Positions 9,349 to 22,200 of a stretch of DNA of 64,000 bases are shown in pieces. The notes under the pieces were generated by a model. That model was not told the origin of the DNA, searched no databases, and saw only the letters and a program-made list of their open reading frames with translations. Every line of letters begins with the position of its first letter. Position 1 is the stretch's first letter. The translations under genes and the position numbers were made by a program. This DNA comes from Amblyornis subalaris (Eukaryota > Chordata > Aves > Passeriformes > Ptilonorhynchidae), in assembly GCA_018881555.1 (NCBI GenBank), contig JACAXG010000071.1, positions 3,354,537 to 3,418,536 on the forward strand, given 5' to 3'.

Positions 9349-12300
9349 GTACTTTAGTTTTCACCCCTGCTGATATGACATGTCACTACGATGACTATGA
9401 TTTAGCCAGTCAGTGGTATGTGATACATGTGGATGAAAGCTAGGGAGGTTACACTTCCCTGCTGTTGAAGATGTATTGGAGTAAAGAGGAATGACGCCTC
9501 TCTTACAATGAGACATATTTTCCGTTCCTTTCAAATACTTAGTTCTGTTCCCTGTCAGGGGAGATAAGATTAGATTAACATTGCCTGTATAGAAATTTTA
9601 GGGACCTGTCATTCTAAATAGGTTCTTTTCTAAGAAAGCAATCCATGCAGGGAATGCAGGTATTTTGGCTTTGCATGCGAGTGACCTTTTTTCTACCACA
9701 TTGACAACACCTGTATCCTAAGGCCTTGTAAGTTTTTTAAACAGTTCAAGAACACAGTTGTTGTGAGTTTTTAGTAAAAAGACGAGGCTCAATTCAGCAA
9801 AATTCCTCAGGAGTGCTAGAACAAGAAGTCTCTTTTCCAAACTTGAACCTAAAAAAGAATTTTCAGCTAAAGCAGAATAAAAACCTTTTCTCTTACACTT
9901 AATGAATTTCATTTCCTAATTTGGTACAGTTGTTCTCTGGAGGACAACTGAATTTTCTAGGTCATTTCCCAGGTGAAATAACTTACTACTTTCCTGTAAA
10001 TTTGTGTTAGACAATTCAAAGCTTCATATATGAAATCAAGCAAATCAAAAGTATTTCTCTTTAAGAGATGTAAAGTCAAGTGGTTAAAGCACAATGTATT
10101 CTGGCCCACTATTGCCCCATGTCACCTGGATATTGAACCTGTACAAAGCACTTTTGAGGAGCTAATTGCATTTGGACAGGAATTTGCAACTGGTTCCTAC
10201 AGATGATCTCATAGGACTTGGCCACGCTGTTACAGGTAGCTGAGCAAAATCCAGGGGTAGGCTGCTGCTTTCTCATCCATGAGCCAGAACAGACAAGATG
10301 TCTGGCCATGCAGTAGAGGAAGAGAACAAGTGAATCTCTGCTGCTTTTGGCCTTCTCTGCCTGTGCTGCTGGGTGGAGTTAGTCTTTCAAGGAGAGCCTA
10401 GTGGAGTTCTTTCCATTGTGTTCACATTGGGGTAGCATTTAGTTAAATTTGTGTTTTACCTCGTTCTGGTTTCCTAGGTGTGATTTACGTCTCCATCATG
10501 TTCCGCTTTCCCTATCCTACCATCTGTAGCAAGCTCTGGATGTGTTTATGTTGTTCTTCCTTGGAGCTGTACTTGGAAGCATGCTGAGCACGTGGCTGAC
10601 CTGCCCTGAGCTGAATGTGCTGTACCTGCTGTTATCATTTCTCCTCCTCCACATGGCATGGCCTAGCAAAGGAAGGAGCTTGCCCTAGATAGAAAAAAAA
10701 CAAAGTTATTTTTATCCTAAAATGCATATAAGGGCCCAAAGAACGGTGCCTATATGTGTTGATTGGTCACAGAAAGGGGATGGAAATTTAGGAGCACTTT
10801 CAGAAGTTCTGTTACTTGGCTCTCCCTGAGGTGAGAGGGACATTTTCCCAATAGGCAGGCATCCATGTTTTCCAGCACTGCTGCTGGAGGCTGCTTTTCT
10901 CTTGGCAGTTCAGCAGACAGCCCTGAGCCTGGAAAGATCAGAGGCTGAGGGTGGCTCCACGCTGTAAGTGTGGTGTGGAAATGGCTGTGTGGAGGTCCTG
11001 CACAGCAGCTGCTCTGAAAACTTCCCTGAACTAATCCACGACGTTGTCAGAGGGGATCAAGGACATGAGCAGCAGCTTTTCCTGCTTGCAGTCCCATTGG
11101 CAGTTCTGCTTGCTATCACAGTCATTGGTGCATCCAGCACCCACTCAGGACAAATGCTGGGAGATACAGCTTCAAGGCCAGTATTTTCAGGTAGTCTTGT
11201 TCTGTATGCCTGGCTCACCTTGCTTGGGGCCTCCTTTTCAGAGGAAACAAGCACTTTACGCAGTGACTCAAGTAGGGCACCCAGAATAAGAGAGCACTTT
11301 TGAAAACATTGGCAAAGGCATTTTGTTTTATCTCTGCACTGCATTAGTCTTATCCCCAAAGTCTTTCATGTTATGTTCTACAGTGAAAGGTCATTGTTTC
11401 AGATCAATCATTTTCAGTGCGATTTAATCCAGTTCTAAGTCAAACTAATCCACTTTGGTAAAGGTTGAAGAGCAGCAAAAATTCATTCGTTAAGACAGAT
11501 CTGGTTTTATTTTTTAAATGTGGCTGTTGATGCTGAGTCCTTAATTGTGTATGCTCAGCATGAGGTGTCTTCAGAGAGGTTCCAGAAATCATAGGCATCT
11601 GAATTCTGATCTTATCTGTAGAGAGCAAATGCTCAGGACTTCTGGAAAAACCCTGGGCTTTAGTAGGATTGAGATATTTTGTGTTCATTTTGGGTTTTTA
11701 ATTTCAGTATTTTCTTAACACAGGTTGTTTCTTTTTCCTCTTACCTGTGGATCCTCTTTTCCAAATGGTGCTGTGGTGACAGGTGCTGATAAGCAGGCTT
11801 GTTCATGTTTTCCTGTTGAAGCTTGTGAATTCTGGTTACTTTCCCTTCATTACTTAAAAAGTAAGAGTGCATTCTTCTATCTGGGCAGGACTAACAAACA
11901 CTGTGGTCTGAAGTAGCTCATGAGGGGTTAAAGCTGCTTTCAATTAGCTTCTGTGTTCTCGCCACTTAAAGGAACCCCCACAACTGAGCATGCTTGACAA
12001 CCTCCTGTGCATATCCCTGAATCATTCTGGCAAGTAAAAACTGCCATAATCTTTTATTCAGACATAGTGCTGTTTCCTCACTGGACTCTGAAATGAGCAG
12101 GTGCTTGAAGACAGCACATTTTGCCAGAGAGTTCTGAGAGTTTGTCATCTTGTGTCTGCACAGGATTTTGAACACGCAAAAGGCTACTGTGTGTGAATGC
12201 TGAATGGTATTACATACACTGCAGTGATCCCAAATAGGCTTTGGTGTTCAGACCTACCCTTCCCCATGAGGGAGCAAGAGTTTTGCAGGTTTTGTAGAAA

Positions 12301-15300
12301 TCACTACCCTTCTGTTTTAAGATTCTTCCCATGTTGGTGAATAGATACACAATGTACTTCACCACAGTGCATATGGCATCAACCCTCTTGCTGCTGCTGC
12401 TGAGCAGCACTCAGACAGTGTCATCTTTCTTCATTCTAGGATTTACCCTTGAGTTATGAGGGAGGTTCTGTGAGAGTGATTCAAGATTAATATAAAATTG
12501 AAATATGACAAAGAGTAGAATATTTTCACACACACTGTGACAGCCTAGAGGCTTGTTAAACTGTGGTGTATGGTTTGGCTAGAAATATGTCACTGAAATT
12601 ACAGTCCCTTGTGGTTTGGGAAAGAATCATCACACTACAGCTACACCCACTGCTATCTCGTGCTCTGATCTTGTCATTGGTTACAACGCCTATCCTCCTG
12701 ATGCACACTTATCTCACTTTACTGGGGGAATGTGCTGCTAGGATTCTAACAATAAAAATAACAGCTAGTCCTAAGCCTGTGGAAGAATGTGTCCTTACAG
12801 CACTATTTGAGCATCATGCCCCTTGTAAGGGCCGGTCACAAATATTTCCAAGATCAGATGCTAACAAACTCCATCTCTCTTTCTCTTCCAGTGTTGTCTC
12901 TACTTCATCTGCTGTGATGTGGAAGTGGAAGCTGGTTAGCCTCCCCCATCAGTGGGTGGTTTCTTCTGTTCTCTCTCTGTTTTTCAGTGTCTGGTCCCCA
13001 AGAGTTTCATCATTTAGCAGTTCCCTAAATAAAACTTTTCCTTGCTGCAGAAAAGAGAGGGAAAATCATTTGCTCCAGGGATCAGGAGGATGTTAGTGGC
13101 AGGGACTTTGTAGCAGCACTGCTATAGTTCCATGAGTTCTGGAAAGAGTGCCACAAAATGGGTGTGCTCCCTCAGTGCTACCAGGACAACAAAAGGGGAG
13201 GTTTTCTGCTGTGGGAAAAGCCTGGGAATGACACACGGTGGTTTCCTTGTCATGTTGCCTCTTCACCAGTGTCCTTGCAGCTAAACATCAGCACTGGGGA
13301 GACACCCTCTGAGACTGCTGTGGTGTCCCAGTGTGAGTGAGCAGTGAACTGGAATGGCATTTCAGCAGGAAGCTATTTATGGAACATGGGTACTGTCCAA
13401 TAATCAGATCTGCCTGTGGAGCAGAGCCACTGCCTTAGGTCACAGTGCAATTTTCAGTGCCGTAAATTTCTCCATCTACAAATTCTTGCTGGGTGTGGTC
13501 ACTGTGAACAATTCTCAGTCCTACCTCATGAGAGCAGTATTCCTGAGCTTAGATGGGAATCACAGAGCAATGCCTGGCATCCAAGCTCAGCAGGGGAACC
13601 ACAGTCAGGGACTGTTTGCACCCCATTCAGCACCCTAATAAAAGGCCTGCTGATCTTTCCATTTCCTTTCCATTTCTGTTTTAAGACATTGTAACTCATA
13701 AATATTGTAGCAGATTATAAAACTCATTGCGTAAGCTCTAATTTCTGTTTATTTGTACCTCTGTAGATCTGTGGAGCTACTATTGGGGATGAAGATCAAG
13801 AGCACTAGGCACTGTACACGCAGGAGATATAGGTACTCTCCCCCAGACCTTGCATGTGAAATGCAATCTCTTCACTTTCTTTAGGTTACAGTCAGACAGT
13901 GGCAATGCTGCACACAAGGTTACCTTATTTTAGCACTTTTTCTTGCAACTGTTGAATTTAGACATGTATCTCGTTTTAGAGCAATGAGGTTACATGTGAC
14001 CTCGTGGATTCAAGGTTAAGAATTTTTCAGATGCTTTAGACTGAGATATAGCTGTTATATAGAAGCCTCAATTAAGGAAACCAAAGCATTTAATGAGAAT
14101 GTTTTGTGCATGTGTAGATATATCCACATATATTTGGCAGATTAATGCAGATTGGTTCAGCGGGTGAATAACTCATTTTAAAAATACTTTGTAAGCCGTT
14201 TCCCTCGGGAGTCTGAAGCTGCTATACAAGACTAGAAAGCTTCTGGTAAACCATACATATTTTCAGAGCTGTCGGAATGCTTTGCAAACTGACTAATCTC
14301 TACTGAGAAATTATTACAACTGCAAAGGTTCCCAGCTGAAGTGTACTGGGCATGGAGGACTGGCCCATCTCTCACTATTCTTGCCTAAGGGTCAGATACA
14401 CTAAAATCTGTATTTTTAACATGGAATCATACCTTTTCAAAATCACATCCCTGCTGTCCACAGCTAAAAATTTATCCTTATGTAAAATCAATACAAGTTT
14501 TGCAATAATGATGATAATGAATTAAACTAATACTTGGGATCCATTCTGTTCAGGTTTTAGATGCCACTACCTTCTTTTAGAAACGGTGAAAACAAAATCC
14601 CTTTAGGAAAAAGCACCATTTGCCTTGCTGGGATGTGAGCACAGTGGTGTGTGCTTCACACTGCTGCAAAGGGCCGTTTCTAGAATGTTCAGGCAATAAG
14701 TTTATAACTTGCTGGGTGTAATTTTTATCTTTCATTCTTATTTGTCATATTTATTTATGTCCTTTAAAAAATTAGCAATATTAATCTAATCCCTTTTAAA
14801 ACTGCAGCTTTCATTTTAAATGGGATTAGGGCTTACTGCACAAAATCCAGCAGCATTAGAGTTAAGGCTAAAAACTTTTGTCTGACACGAGGGACCAGAT
14901 TTACTCATTTGAAGAAGTGCAAGAGTACTGAGGGTGGTGGGAGAATATTGGGAAGAGCGAGAACCTGGTCCCTGCCTCCGGGATGTGCTTATGGACTTTC
15001 TTTCCTTGTCTTTGGGGATGAGGACAGATGTGATCTTAAATTGCTACACGTGCTCTGGTCAGCGGCTCTGGTGCTGAACTGTGCTGGTGAGCAAATCTTT
15101 CACTCGGCTGTTCAGCAGCTCCCCATACCTACAGCAGTGCAGAGATGTTTAAATGCTGGTCAGAGCTGAATAGGAAAAGTTAATCCATGATTTATTGTAA
15201 GAGATGAGTAATGTGGCTCCCAGCGTTTCTGGTCACCAGCAGCAGCTGTGTCGTTTGTCCTTACTTTGAGATAATTTTTATGTAAGGCTGGTACTCTGTC

Positions 15301-15470
15301 AATTTATGAGAGAGGAGTTTGACTATTACACATTAAAATACGTAGTAAAATTGAATTTAGCTGCATCTCTTGGGCAAGATAGCAGAATTGGTCCGTGGTA
15401 CCACCCCCACAACTAGGGCTGTTTCAAGGCAGCTGGGATGCGAGATAGACTTATTTCCACGAAAGAGGCA
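9349..15470. other. Intergenic or intronic stretch before YWHAH, no supported gene
   Basis: Six-frame reading shows only scattered short frames without splice context. The longest, 12563-13096, has no recognisable motif. The 19-mer TATCCTACCATCTGTAGCA occurs at 10513-10531. Sequence from about 13700 on is AT-rich. If the orphan promoter fires rightwards, this could be its intron. Confidence 0.4.
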
Positions 15471-15558
15471 CAACCATGCTACTACTGCAAGACAACGCTG
15501 GCAGGATGCGGCCGCACAAAGCAGCCATGGCGCTGGGCAGGGTCGCACACGTGAACGC

Positions 15559-15588
15559 GGAGCGTGGTCACACGGAGCGTGGTCACAC
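15559..15588. repeat. 15-bp tandem duplication upstream of YWHAH
   Basis: Two exact copies of GGAGCGTGGTCACAC lie side by side about 240 bp upstream of the CRE. A weaker related GGTCGCACACGTG precedes them. Confidence 0.9.
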
Positions 15589-15655
15589 AGCCGTGGCCCG
15601 CCAGTGCCTCTGCCGAGGCCAGGCAGGACGGGCGAGGCGGTGGCGGTGTCCAAGC

Positions 15656-15690
15656 TCGTGTCGTGTCGTGTCCCGTCCCGTCCCGTCCCG
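15656..15690. repeat. Pentanucleotide microsatellite in YWHAH promoter
   Basis: Three copies of TCGTG are followed directly by four of TCCCG, making seven uninterrupted pentamers of the form TCNNG. Such arrays are prone to length change. It is about 110 bp upstream of the CRE. Confidence 0.92.
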
Positions 15691-15786
15691 CAGTGCCCGC
15701 GCCCCCCGCCCACCTCCACCTTTGCAGCAGGAAAATGCAGCACTCTCAGCGCGCACGCGCGTCCCGCGGCCGGCGCCCCGCGATGG

Positions 15787-15808
15787 CTATTTATAGCAAG
15801 TGACGTCA
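15787..15808 (+). promoter_or_regulatory. YWHAH: TATA/MEF2-like box next to a full CRE
   Basis: CTATTTATAG (15787-15796) matches YTA(A/T)4TAR, the MEF2 consensus, and can also serve as a TATA box. Four bases later comes TGACGTCA (15801-15808), the perfect palindromic CREB/ATF site. The pairing suggests cAMP- or activity-responsive transcription; this is inference from motifs. Confidence 0.7.
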
Positions 15809-16163
15809 CCTAGAAATACAGCGCGGGGGAGCGGCGCCCCCTCCCCTCCCCTGCAGCACCGCGGCTCCGCCCCCTCGTTGCCTTCCCGGCGCGCAGGCGC
15901 GGGCGGCGGCAGCAGCGCGAGGCTCCGAGCCGCACACGCCGCGGTCGGTTCGGGAGCGCGGCCGGCGGGCGAGGGAGCGGCGGCCAGGACAGCGCAGCCC
16001 AGCCCAGCCAAGCACAGCACAGCCTGGCCAAGCACAGCGGGCGGCTCCGCTTACGGTCCCTGCTCCCGCCACCCGTGCGCGTCCAGCCGCGCGTCCCCGC
16101 CCGCCTTCCGCTCTCTCTGAGGGGCGCGCAGAGCCCAGCCCGGCAGCCACCACGGAAGCGGCT

Positions 16164-16250
16164 ATGGGGGACCGAGAGCAGCTGCTGCAGCGAGCCCGCC
16201 TGGCTGAGCAGGCGGAGAGATACGATGACATGGCCTCGGCCATGAAGTCG
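16164..16250 (+). CDS. YWHAH: YWHAH coding exon 1
   Basis: Twenty-nine codons from ATG to TCG, ending at the donor TCG|GTGAGT. This encodes the N-terminal dimerisation helices. No in-frame upstream ATG competes. Confidence 0.96.
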
Positions 16251-19200
16251 GTGAGTGGGGCCGGTAGCGTGGCGGCCGTGGGGCGTACTGGGGGAGGAGT
16301 GTGTAGGGGGGTAGTGGCGGGGGAGGGAGGGAAAGGAAGTGCGGGCTGGTCCGAGGCGGGATTGGGTCCGGGGAGGATGCGAGCCGCCAGGTCCCACCCG
16401 TGGCGGTGAAGAAAGGAGGGCGGGAGCAGGAGCCAGACTACCTGCCTATTCTGAGACAAAGAGTAACCGGTCCAAACCGGACCTAGCTCCCTCTTTTAAA
16501 ATTTATTTCCTTGCCCCCTCATTCCCTCGGTTCCCTCGTAAGGGCTGTCTCACAGCCCTCCCGCTCCCCGGCTGTCCCTGCCCCGGGGGTGTGGCTGTCC
16601 CCATGCCCTCCTCTCCCCACCGCGCCAATCGGGCTCGCAGTGCGGCCATTTGAATGCCGCCCGCCTCTCCTCGCGGCGGGAACTCTGCGCATTCCTTCTC
16701 TGACCCTGCTAGAGATGGGGCCCATCCTCGCCCACCTCCCTTCCCCCTCAGTGAGGTGGTGGGTTTGACCTTGGGGTCCGTCTCCCCTTATGGGCACACG
16801 CTGGCGTTTGGGGGCGCTGGTCCGGTGGGATGGGCACTGCGGCGGGGGCTGTCTGGGGACACGGCAAGAGGAGCCCCTTCCCTTTCTAGACGTTTCTTTT
16901 GCTTCGCCGTAAAAGACACGAATAGAGGCCTCACTCACAAACATCAGTGACTCAAAGATAGTAGCTGCATCCGGGTGTGAAAGCTACCCCGTGCTCCAGG
17001 AGCATTTCCCAAGCTTTAACGTTGCCTTTTTGCCTCTTCTTTGTAGGGTAACAATTTCTCAGTGCATTCCGTACCCTGTTGAATACTGACATGTGTTTAA
17101 ACAATGTTACAGTTGCAACTCTGCTCCTTTCAGAACCAACCAATGAAAATTATTTGTACTGACCTACCTGTACTGATACATAATAAACTTGCAGAATGAT
17201 CAAACTTATTATGTCTAGTCCCTTTTTTTGAAACCAAAGTATTCACATGATCTGAATGTTATGGGTATAGTGCCAGTGGATGCTTAGCAGTGTCTTTGCT
17301 GTATCACATTACAATTGATTTGTTCTTGCTGATCTGTCCTCTGTGAGCACCAAAGGCCTCAAGAGGAATTATTTCTCTTGAGAGTGCTGCTGTTTAAAGG
17401 CACAAGATCATTTTAGTTTGAAAGAGCAGCTTCAAATGGAGTTCACCATTTTGTTGTAAGAATGTGTATGTCACCTCCTTTAAATGAGAGCAGTAAAAAG
17501 ACACTTATTTTGCTGCTCTTGTTCACTTTTGCTATTATACTGTAAAAAATAATATGACCACTCCAGTTCTAAAGCAGTGATTCTTCTGAGTATCTCAATA
17601 CCGGAGGCACAAGATGTTAAAATAATTATATCTCTAGAGGTTTTGGTATATATAATGTAGTAGTAACAGGTCTGTTTATCATGTCTTTCAATTGGTAATT
17701 TTAAAAGATGCAATGGAGAAACCACTAAAATCTGCTGCTCTAGGAAACTATTTCTAGCTGTTGTTAGTGGAAAGCTTTATATTTTTTCAAGTACTGCTGA
17801 CCTACAGTGTATGTATGGTGCTCTGGGCATATGTGAGACCACGAGAAGACAGTTGCTGTGCTTCAGGAGGTATGTAAATAAAGTACTCACAACTAGTGTG
17901 TATGCCCACTTGTCTTTAAATTGTTCTAGTTACTATGCAAATTTTCGTTCATCTGGAGTCATGGTATTCTCATCTGTAATGCTAGTTCTGCTCACAAATA
18001 AGGTGTGTGATGATGAGCTTCTGTAACTGGGAGCTTGAGAACACTGTAAGTGAGCTGAGTTTTGAAACTTATACTTTTAAAATACAAAAAGCAACTCTGA
18101 ATTTTAAAGGCAACAGTTCCCTTATTTTGAGCTGTTCATACACTGTTGCATTCTATAATGTAGCATCTGTTGATTACTTGGCTTTCACAGGTGTTTGCTC
18201 CAACATGGCAACTTCCAGAATGCTTTAGTGTTTGAAGTTGATTTTGTAGCTCTGAGCATAAGCTTCTATGAAATGCTGTGAGGGCTGTCTGTCCTCATAT
18301 AGCTTATACTTCTGTTTCAGTGATTGGAAATAACAGATAATTAAGAGAGCTTTTTATCCATGTAAGTTAATGTTGAAGTAATCTTGCAATCTAGAGAATT
18401 TAGGCTTCCTCCAACAGGAAGGAAATCAGTATTCTAACTCAGATATCTATTCTCAATGCAGGATATCTTGATTTGAAAAGATTCTTTTAAAAATTCTTTT
18501 AAATCTCTGAGTGTAACATCTCTGATACTTTTAAAAGGTGCTATATGAAAGTAGTGTGCTTTCAGTGTAAACTGAAATCTGAAAAGTTAATTTCAATTTT
18601 AGATGTTACTACACTTTACAATACCCAATATAGCCAACAGCCTGGTAGTTACATCAGAAACATAAAGTAACAAAGACTATCTAGTGAAAGTGTATTTGCC
18701 TGATTTTTGACTGCCACTGAAGAAAAAAAGTGTGATAAGGCTGCTGTTCCATCTGTCAGCACAAAGCTGGAGAAACGCTTATTTTTTTAGTCCCATCAAT
18801 TCTGTCTTAAAAAAGAAAGCCAGACCAAGTAGCAGCTGTAGCTTAAATAAGGAATTTACTGCTCTATACAATCTTCTGTTGTTGTAAACTTATTTTTCTT
18901 GGAAGAATCTCAGTATTTTTGCTTATCAAGTGTAGACAGGAGAGGAAAGTAAAATAGTTTGCTGTTACAAATTAATAGTTTAGTTACTTTTTCCCAGCCA
19001 AAGTTATTTTAATAGAAAATACAAATGTATGTAAATGACATTGTTCCAGGGAGTGTGCCATTTCCATTGCTTTAAATGCTGGTCCAGGATTCCAGCTATT
19101 CCAAATAAACCTTACATGCTAGGTACAGAATTGCTTCTCAACACACTGGAGGAAGGTGCTTTTGGTGTGTGAGGATGCAACAAATGCTTCAGCATCCTGA

Positions 19201-22200
19201 AAATACAGCATTGAGTACCTTTGGTTTAGATAATTCCAGAAATCATGAAAACTTCTAGCTGTATAAGCCCTTCTTATTTCAGACTGTATTAATCCTAATA
19301 GGTAATGCTTAGAGCCTCTATTAATTTATGTTGCTTTTCCAGTATAGCTACATAGTGTGTAAAGAGTCATTTGCTTTTTAAAATTTGTAATGTGAGTGAT
19401 GCAAGATGTATAACTTTAAAATTAGCCATGGGTGAAATACTACACAATGTGAAATACATTTAAGTCTTGGACTGATGTAAAGTTTTTTAAACAAAATAGT
19501 TTGAGGTTCTAGTTTGTTATGTAGGCTTTATCCATATATATAAATTGACTTAAAAGTTTACGATGTTCTATATTTTTAGTGCCTAGCACTGAGTGTCTGG
19601 TTTGGGGTTAATGAGGTGTGCGTGTGTAGGAGAGGTGAATGAGTTGCCTTTAATTTGTGAGCCATACCCTCCCCTGTTGGGAGATGACTTCGTCACTGGG
19701 GTTCTATAGGGTAAATGTAGCTATAGAACTTCCAGTGCTTGGTATAGAACTCTGAAGCCACATGATGCAAAAAATTCATCTCGTTTCTATTTGTTCCAAA
19801 ATTATGATCTGTGTAACTTTGTATCAGGCAAGTTTTAATAACTAAACCTGACTATACTGGCTCAGGTACAGTCATTTTTGCAGCATCTTGCTTGGGACTG
19901 GCTCTAGCTGTGAGTGACATGCTCTGGTTGACAAAGAAAGTATAATCACAGTCAACTGGTGTGGGTCAGATCATGGATCTGCTCTCAGTTGTGGAACATT
20001 CACTTTGGGGTGTTTTCCCTGTGAAAGTAGCTCAGCTGGATGTATGGCCCATGTGGGATCACATGCAGAAGTAATTTCTGAGCTGATGGCAGTACTGCCA
20101 CGCTCATTAGCATGTGGAGTTAGGAATTCCAGGGTTATAGTCAGGATTCCTTTTATATGCTCCCATTTTTTTGTCACTAAACTGAAAAAGATGATTTAAT
20201 TGAGAAGATGATTTGATTGAGTCATAGTAGAGGTTGTTGAGGAGAATATTGATTGGGAGCTGTGATGATTTTGAAGATGTCATTCGAGTTGATTCCTGTG
20301 CATTTCAGCCTGTGTAGGTTGTCTCTAATCGTATTAGGACAAGCAGAGTGGTGTCTTTTGAGAGTTCAGGTTCCTGAACTTGAAAAAAGGCATTTTGGAG
20401 ATAAAACTAATTGACTTAATGTATTTTAAGAACAAAACCTAAATTTGAAAGTAGCCTCTCTCTTGCTCTAAGAGTTATAATTCATATAAAGTATTTTTTA
20501 GACCTGGAAATAAACACATTTGTTGGATGGTTCACTGCCCACACCAGCAGTCTCAGAATAATGTAAATATTTGTGACTTGATTATTTGCAGTTTGTAAGT
20601 ATTTGATTACAAACACTGGTGCCTGTCAAGCAGTGTAAATGTGCATTTAAAAAGAAATAGTTAATAATTTTAACATGTCTAACATGACATAATTTTTAAT
20701 GTCTAAGCAAGGACAAGTTTACTTTCACACCAGAGTACATATCCTTAGAATTCTACTGTCTACTTTTAAAGCAATATGCTTAAAGTAGAGGAGCTACATT
20801 TTTCATCCTAATTCCTTTAATTTCATGTGTGTAAATTTGAAAAAGCAGAACAGTTTCAAGTGACTGTGAGCCTGATAGCCTAAATTAACACAGCAAGTGA
20901 AATAGGCCTAAATATACAGTATTAGAAGTATTATCCTTCCATCTCAGCTGTTTGAAGTAGCAGTTTGAAGTTGTTCATGGCTTCATTCCTGATTTGCTGT
21001 TCTATTTCTATGCAGTTTCTTTCATGTCCTATCCCTGGAATTTGTCTGCAGCCACCAGTTAGCAGAAATCAGGGTAACTTTTGTATCACACTGTATAATT
21101 GCTCACTACGTGTCTGAAAGATACTATGAAACACTAATTCCATTTGTACTGTGCAGAGCTTAGCGACTGCAGTGCTTCCATCTCTGCTGTTGAACGAAAT
21201 CAAGCAGAAGGGGAAAGAAATGCAAGAATTGCACCAGTTTCCAGGGTCGGTGCTGTGTTCCAGATTCATAGAACTGGTGTTCTAGATACATTTAAATTGA
21301 TCACTAAGTGTGTAGTCTGTGGAATTATAGCAGACTTCCTAAAAAACCCGAACCTTCTTCTGTGAATGCTTCTCTGTTACACAATTCTGACTCACTTTTA
21401 TTCAGTGAATGTTCTTTGCAATGGCTTCTGAATACCCCTTCTATTACAACAGGACTGTGGGGATTTTGCTCATTTTAAGTCTTGACTGCAGAACAGTTTT
21501 AAACTTTCAAAGTTACAAAATTACTCCTGTCTAGAAGGAATTTTGGGATCTAGAAGAAATTTTGAATCTTGCACTTCATGATGAAAGTATTGAAGGAAGT
21601 TTGCACACTTTTCTCTAAGACAAACCCTTTAAATTTACTCTTTGTCTGTATTTTCAGGTAACTGAACTGAATGAGCCCCTCTCAAATGAGGATAGAAATC
21701 TGCTGTCTGTAGCCTACAAGAATGTAGTCGGAGCTAGACGGTCCTCCTGGCGTGTCATCAGCAGCATAGAGCAGAAGACAATGGCAGATGGGAATGAGAA
21801 GAAGCTGGAGAAGGTTAAAGCCTATAGGGAGAAGATAGAAAAGGAGCTCGAGACAGTCTGCAATGATGTTTTGGCTCTCCTAGATAAATACTTGATCAAG
21901 AACTGCAATGACTTCCAGTATGAGAGCAAGGTCTTTTACCTGAAAATGAAAGGGGATTACTACCGCTATTTGGCAGAAGTTGCTGCTGGAGAGAAGAAGA
22001 ACAGTGTCGTGGAAGCCTCAGAAGCTGCCTATAAAGAGGCTTTTGAAATAAGCAAAGAGCACATGCAGCCCACTCACCCAATTAGGCTTGGGCTGGCACT
22101 CAATTTCTCAGTATTCTACTATGAAATCCAGAATGCCCCTGAGCAAGCCTGCCTTTTAGCCAAACAAGCCTTTGATGATGCCATAGCAGAGCTGGACACA

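Larger units (their letters stand above)
15470..16163 (+). promoter_or_regulatory. YWHAH: YWHAH CpG-island promoter and 5' UTR
   Basis: Dense CpG sequence leads into the start codon. Visible elements are an E-box CACGTG at 15548-15553, a two-copy 15-bp repeat, seven tandem pentamers, CTATTTATAG at 15787-15796 (fits both a TATA-like box and the MEF2 consensus), and a full palindromic CRE TGACGTCA at 15801-15808. A start site about 25-35 bp after the TATA-like box would give a 5' UTR of roughly 340 nt. I see no ATG in that interval, so initiation at 16164 should be clean. Confidence 0.75.
16251..21657 (+). other. YWHAH: YWHAH intron 1
   Basis: This is a 5.4-kb intron. Its first 700 bp remain CpG- and G-rich, including a run of G-tracts at 16280-16331. 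It then turns AT-rich from about 16950. A 17-bp tandem pair lies at 20188-20221. No other gene is supported. Confidence 0.8.

Noticed and set aside
12563..13096. 177-codon open frame on the + strand
   Set aside because: No recognisable motif, biased low-complexity Ser/Leu content and no splice or promoter context; consistent with chance.
15806..16459. 217-codon open frame opposite the YWHAH first exon
   Set aside because: Shadow of the CpG island on the antisense strand; Arg/Pro/Ala-rich with no motif.
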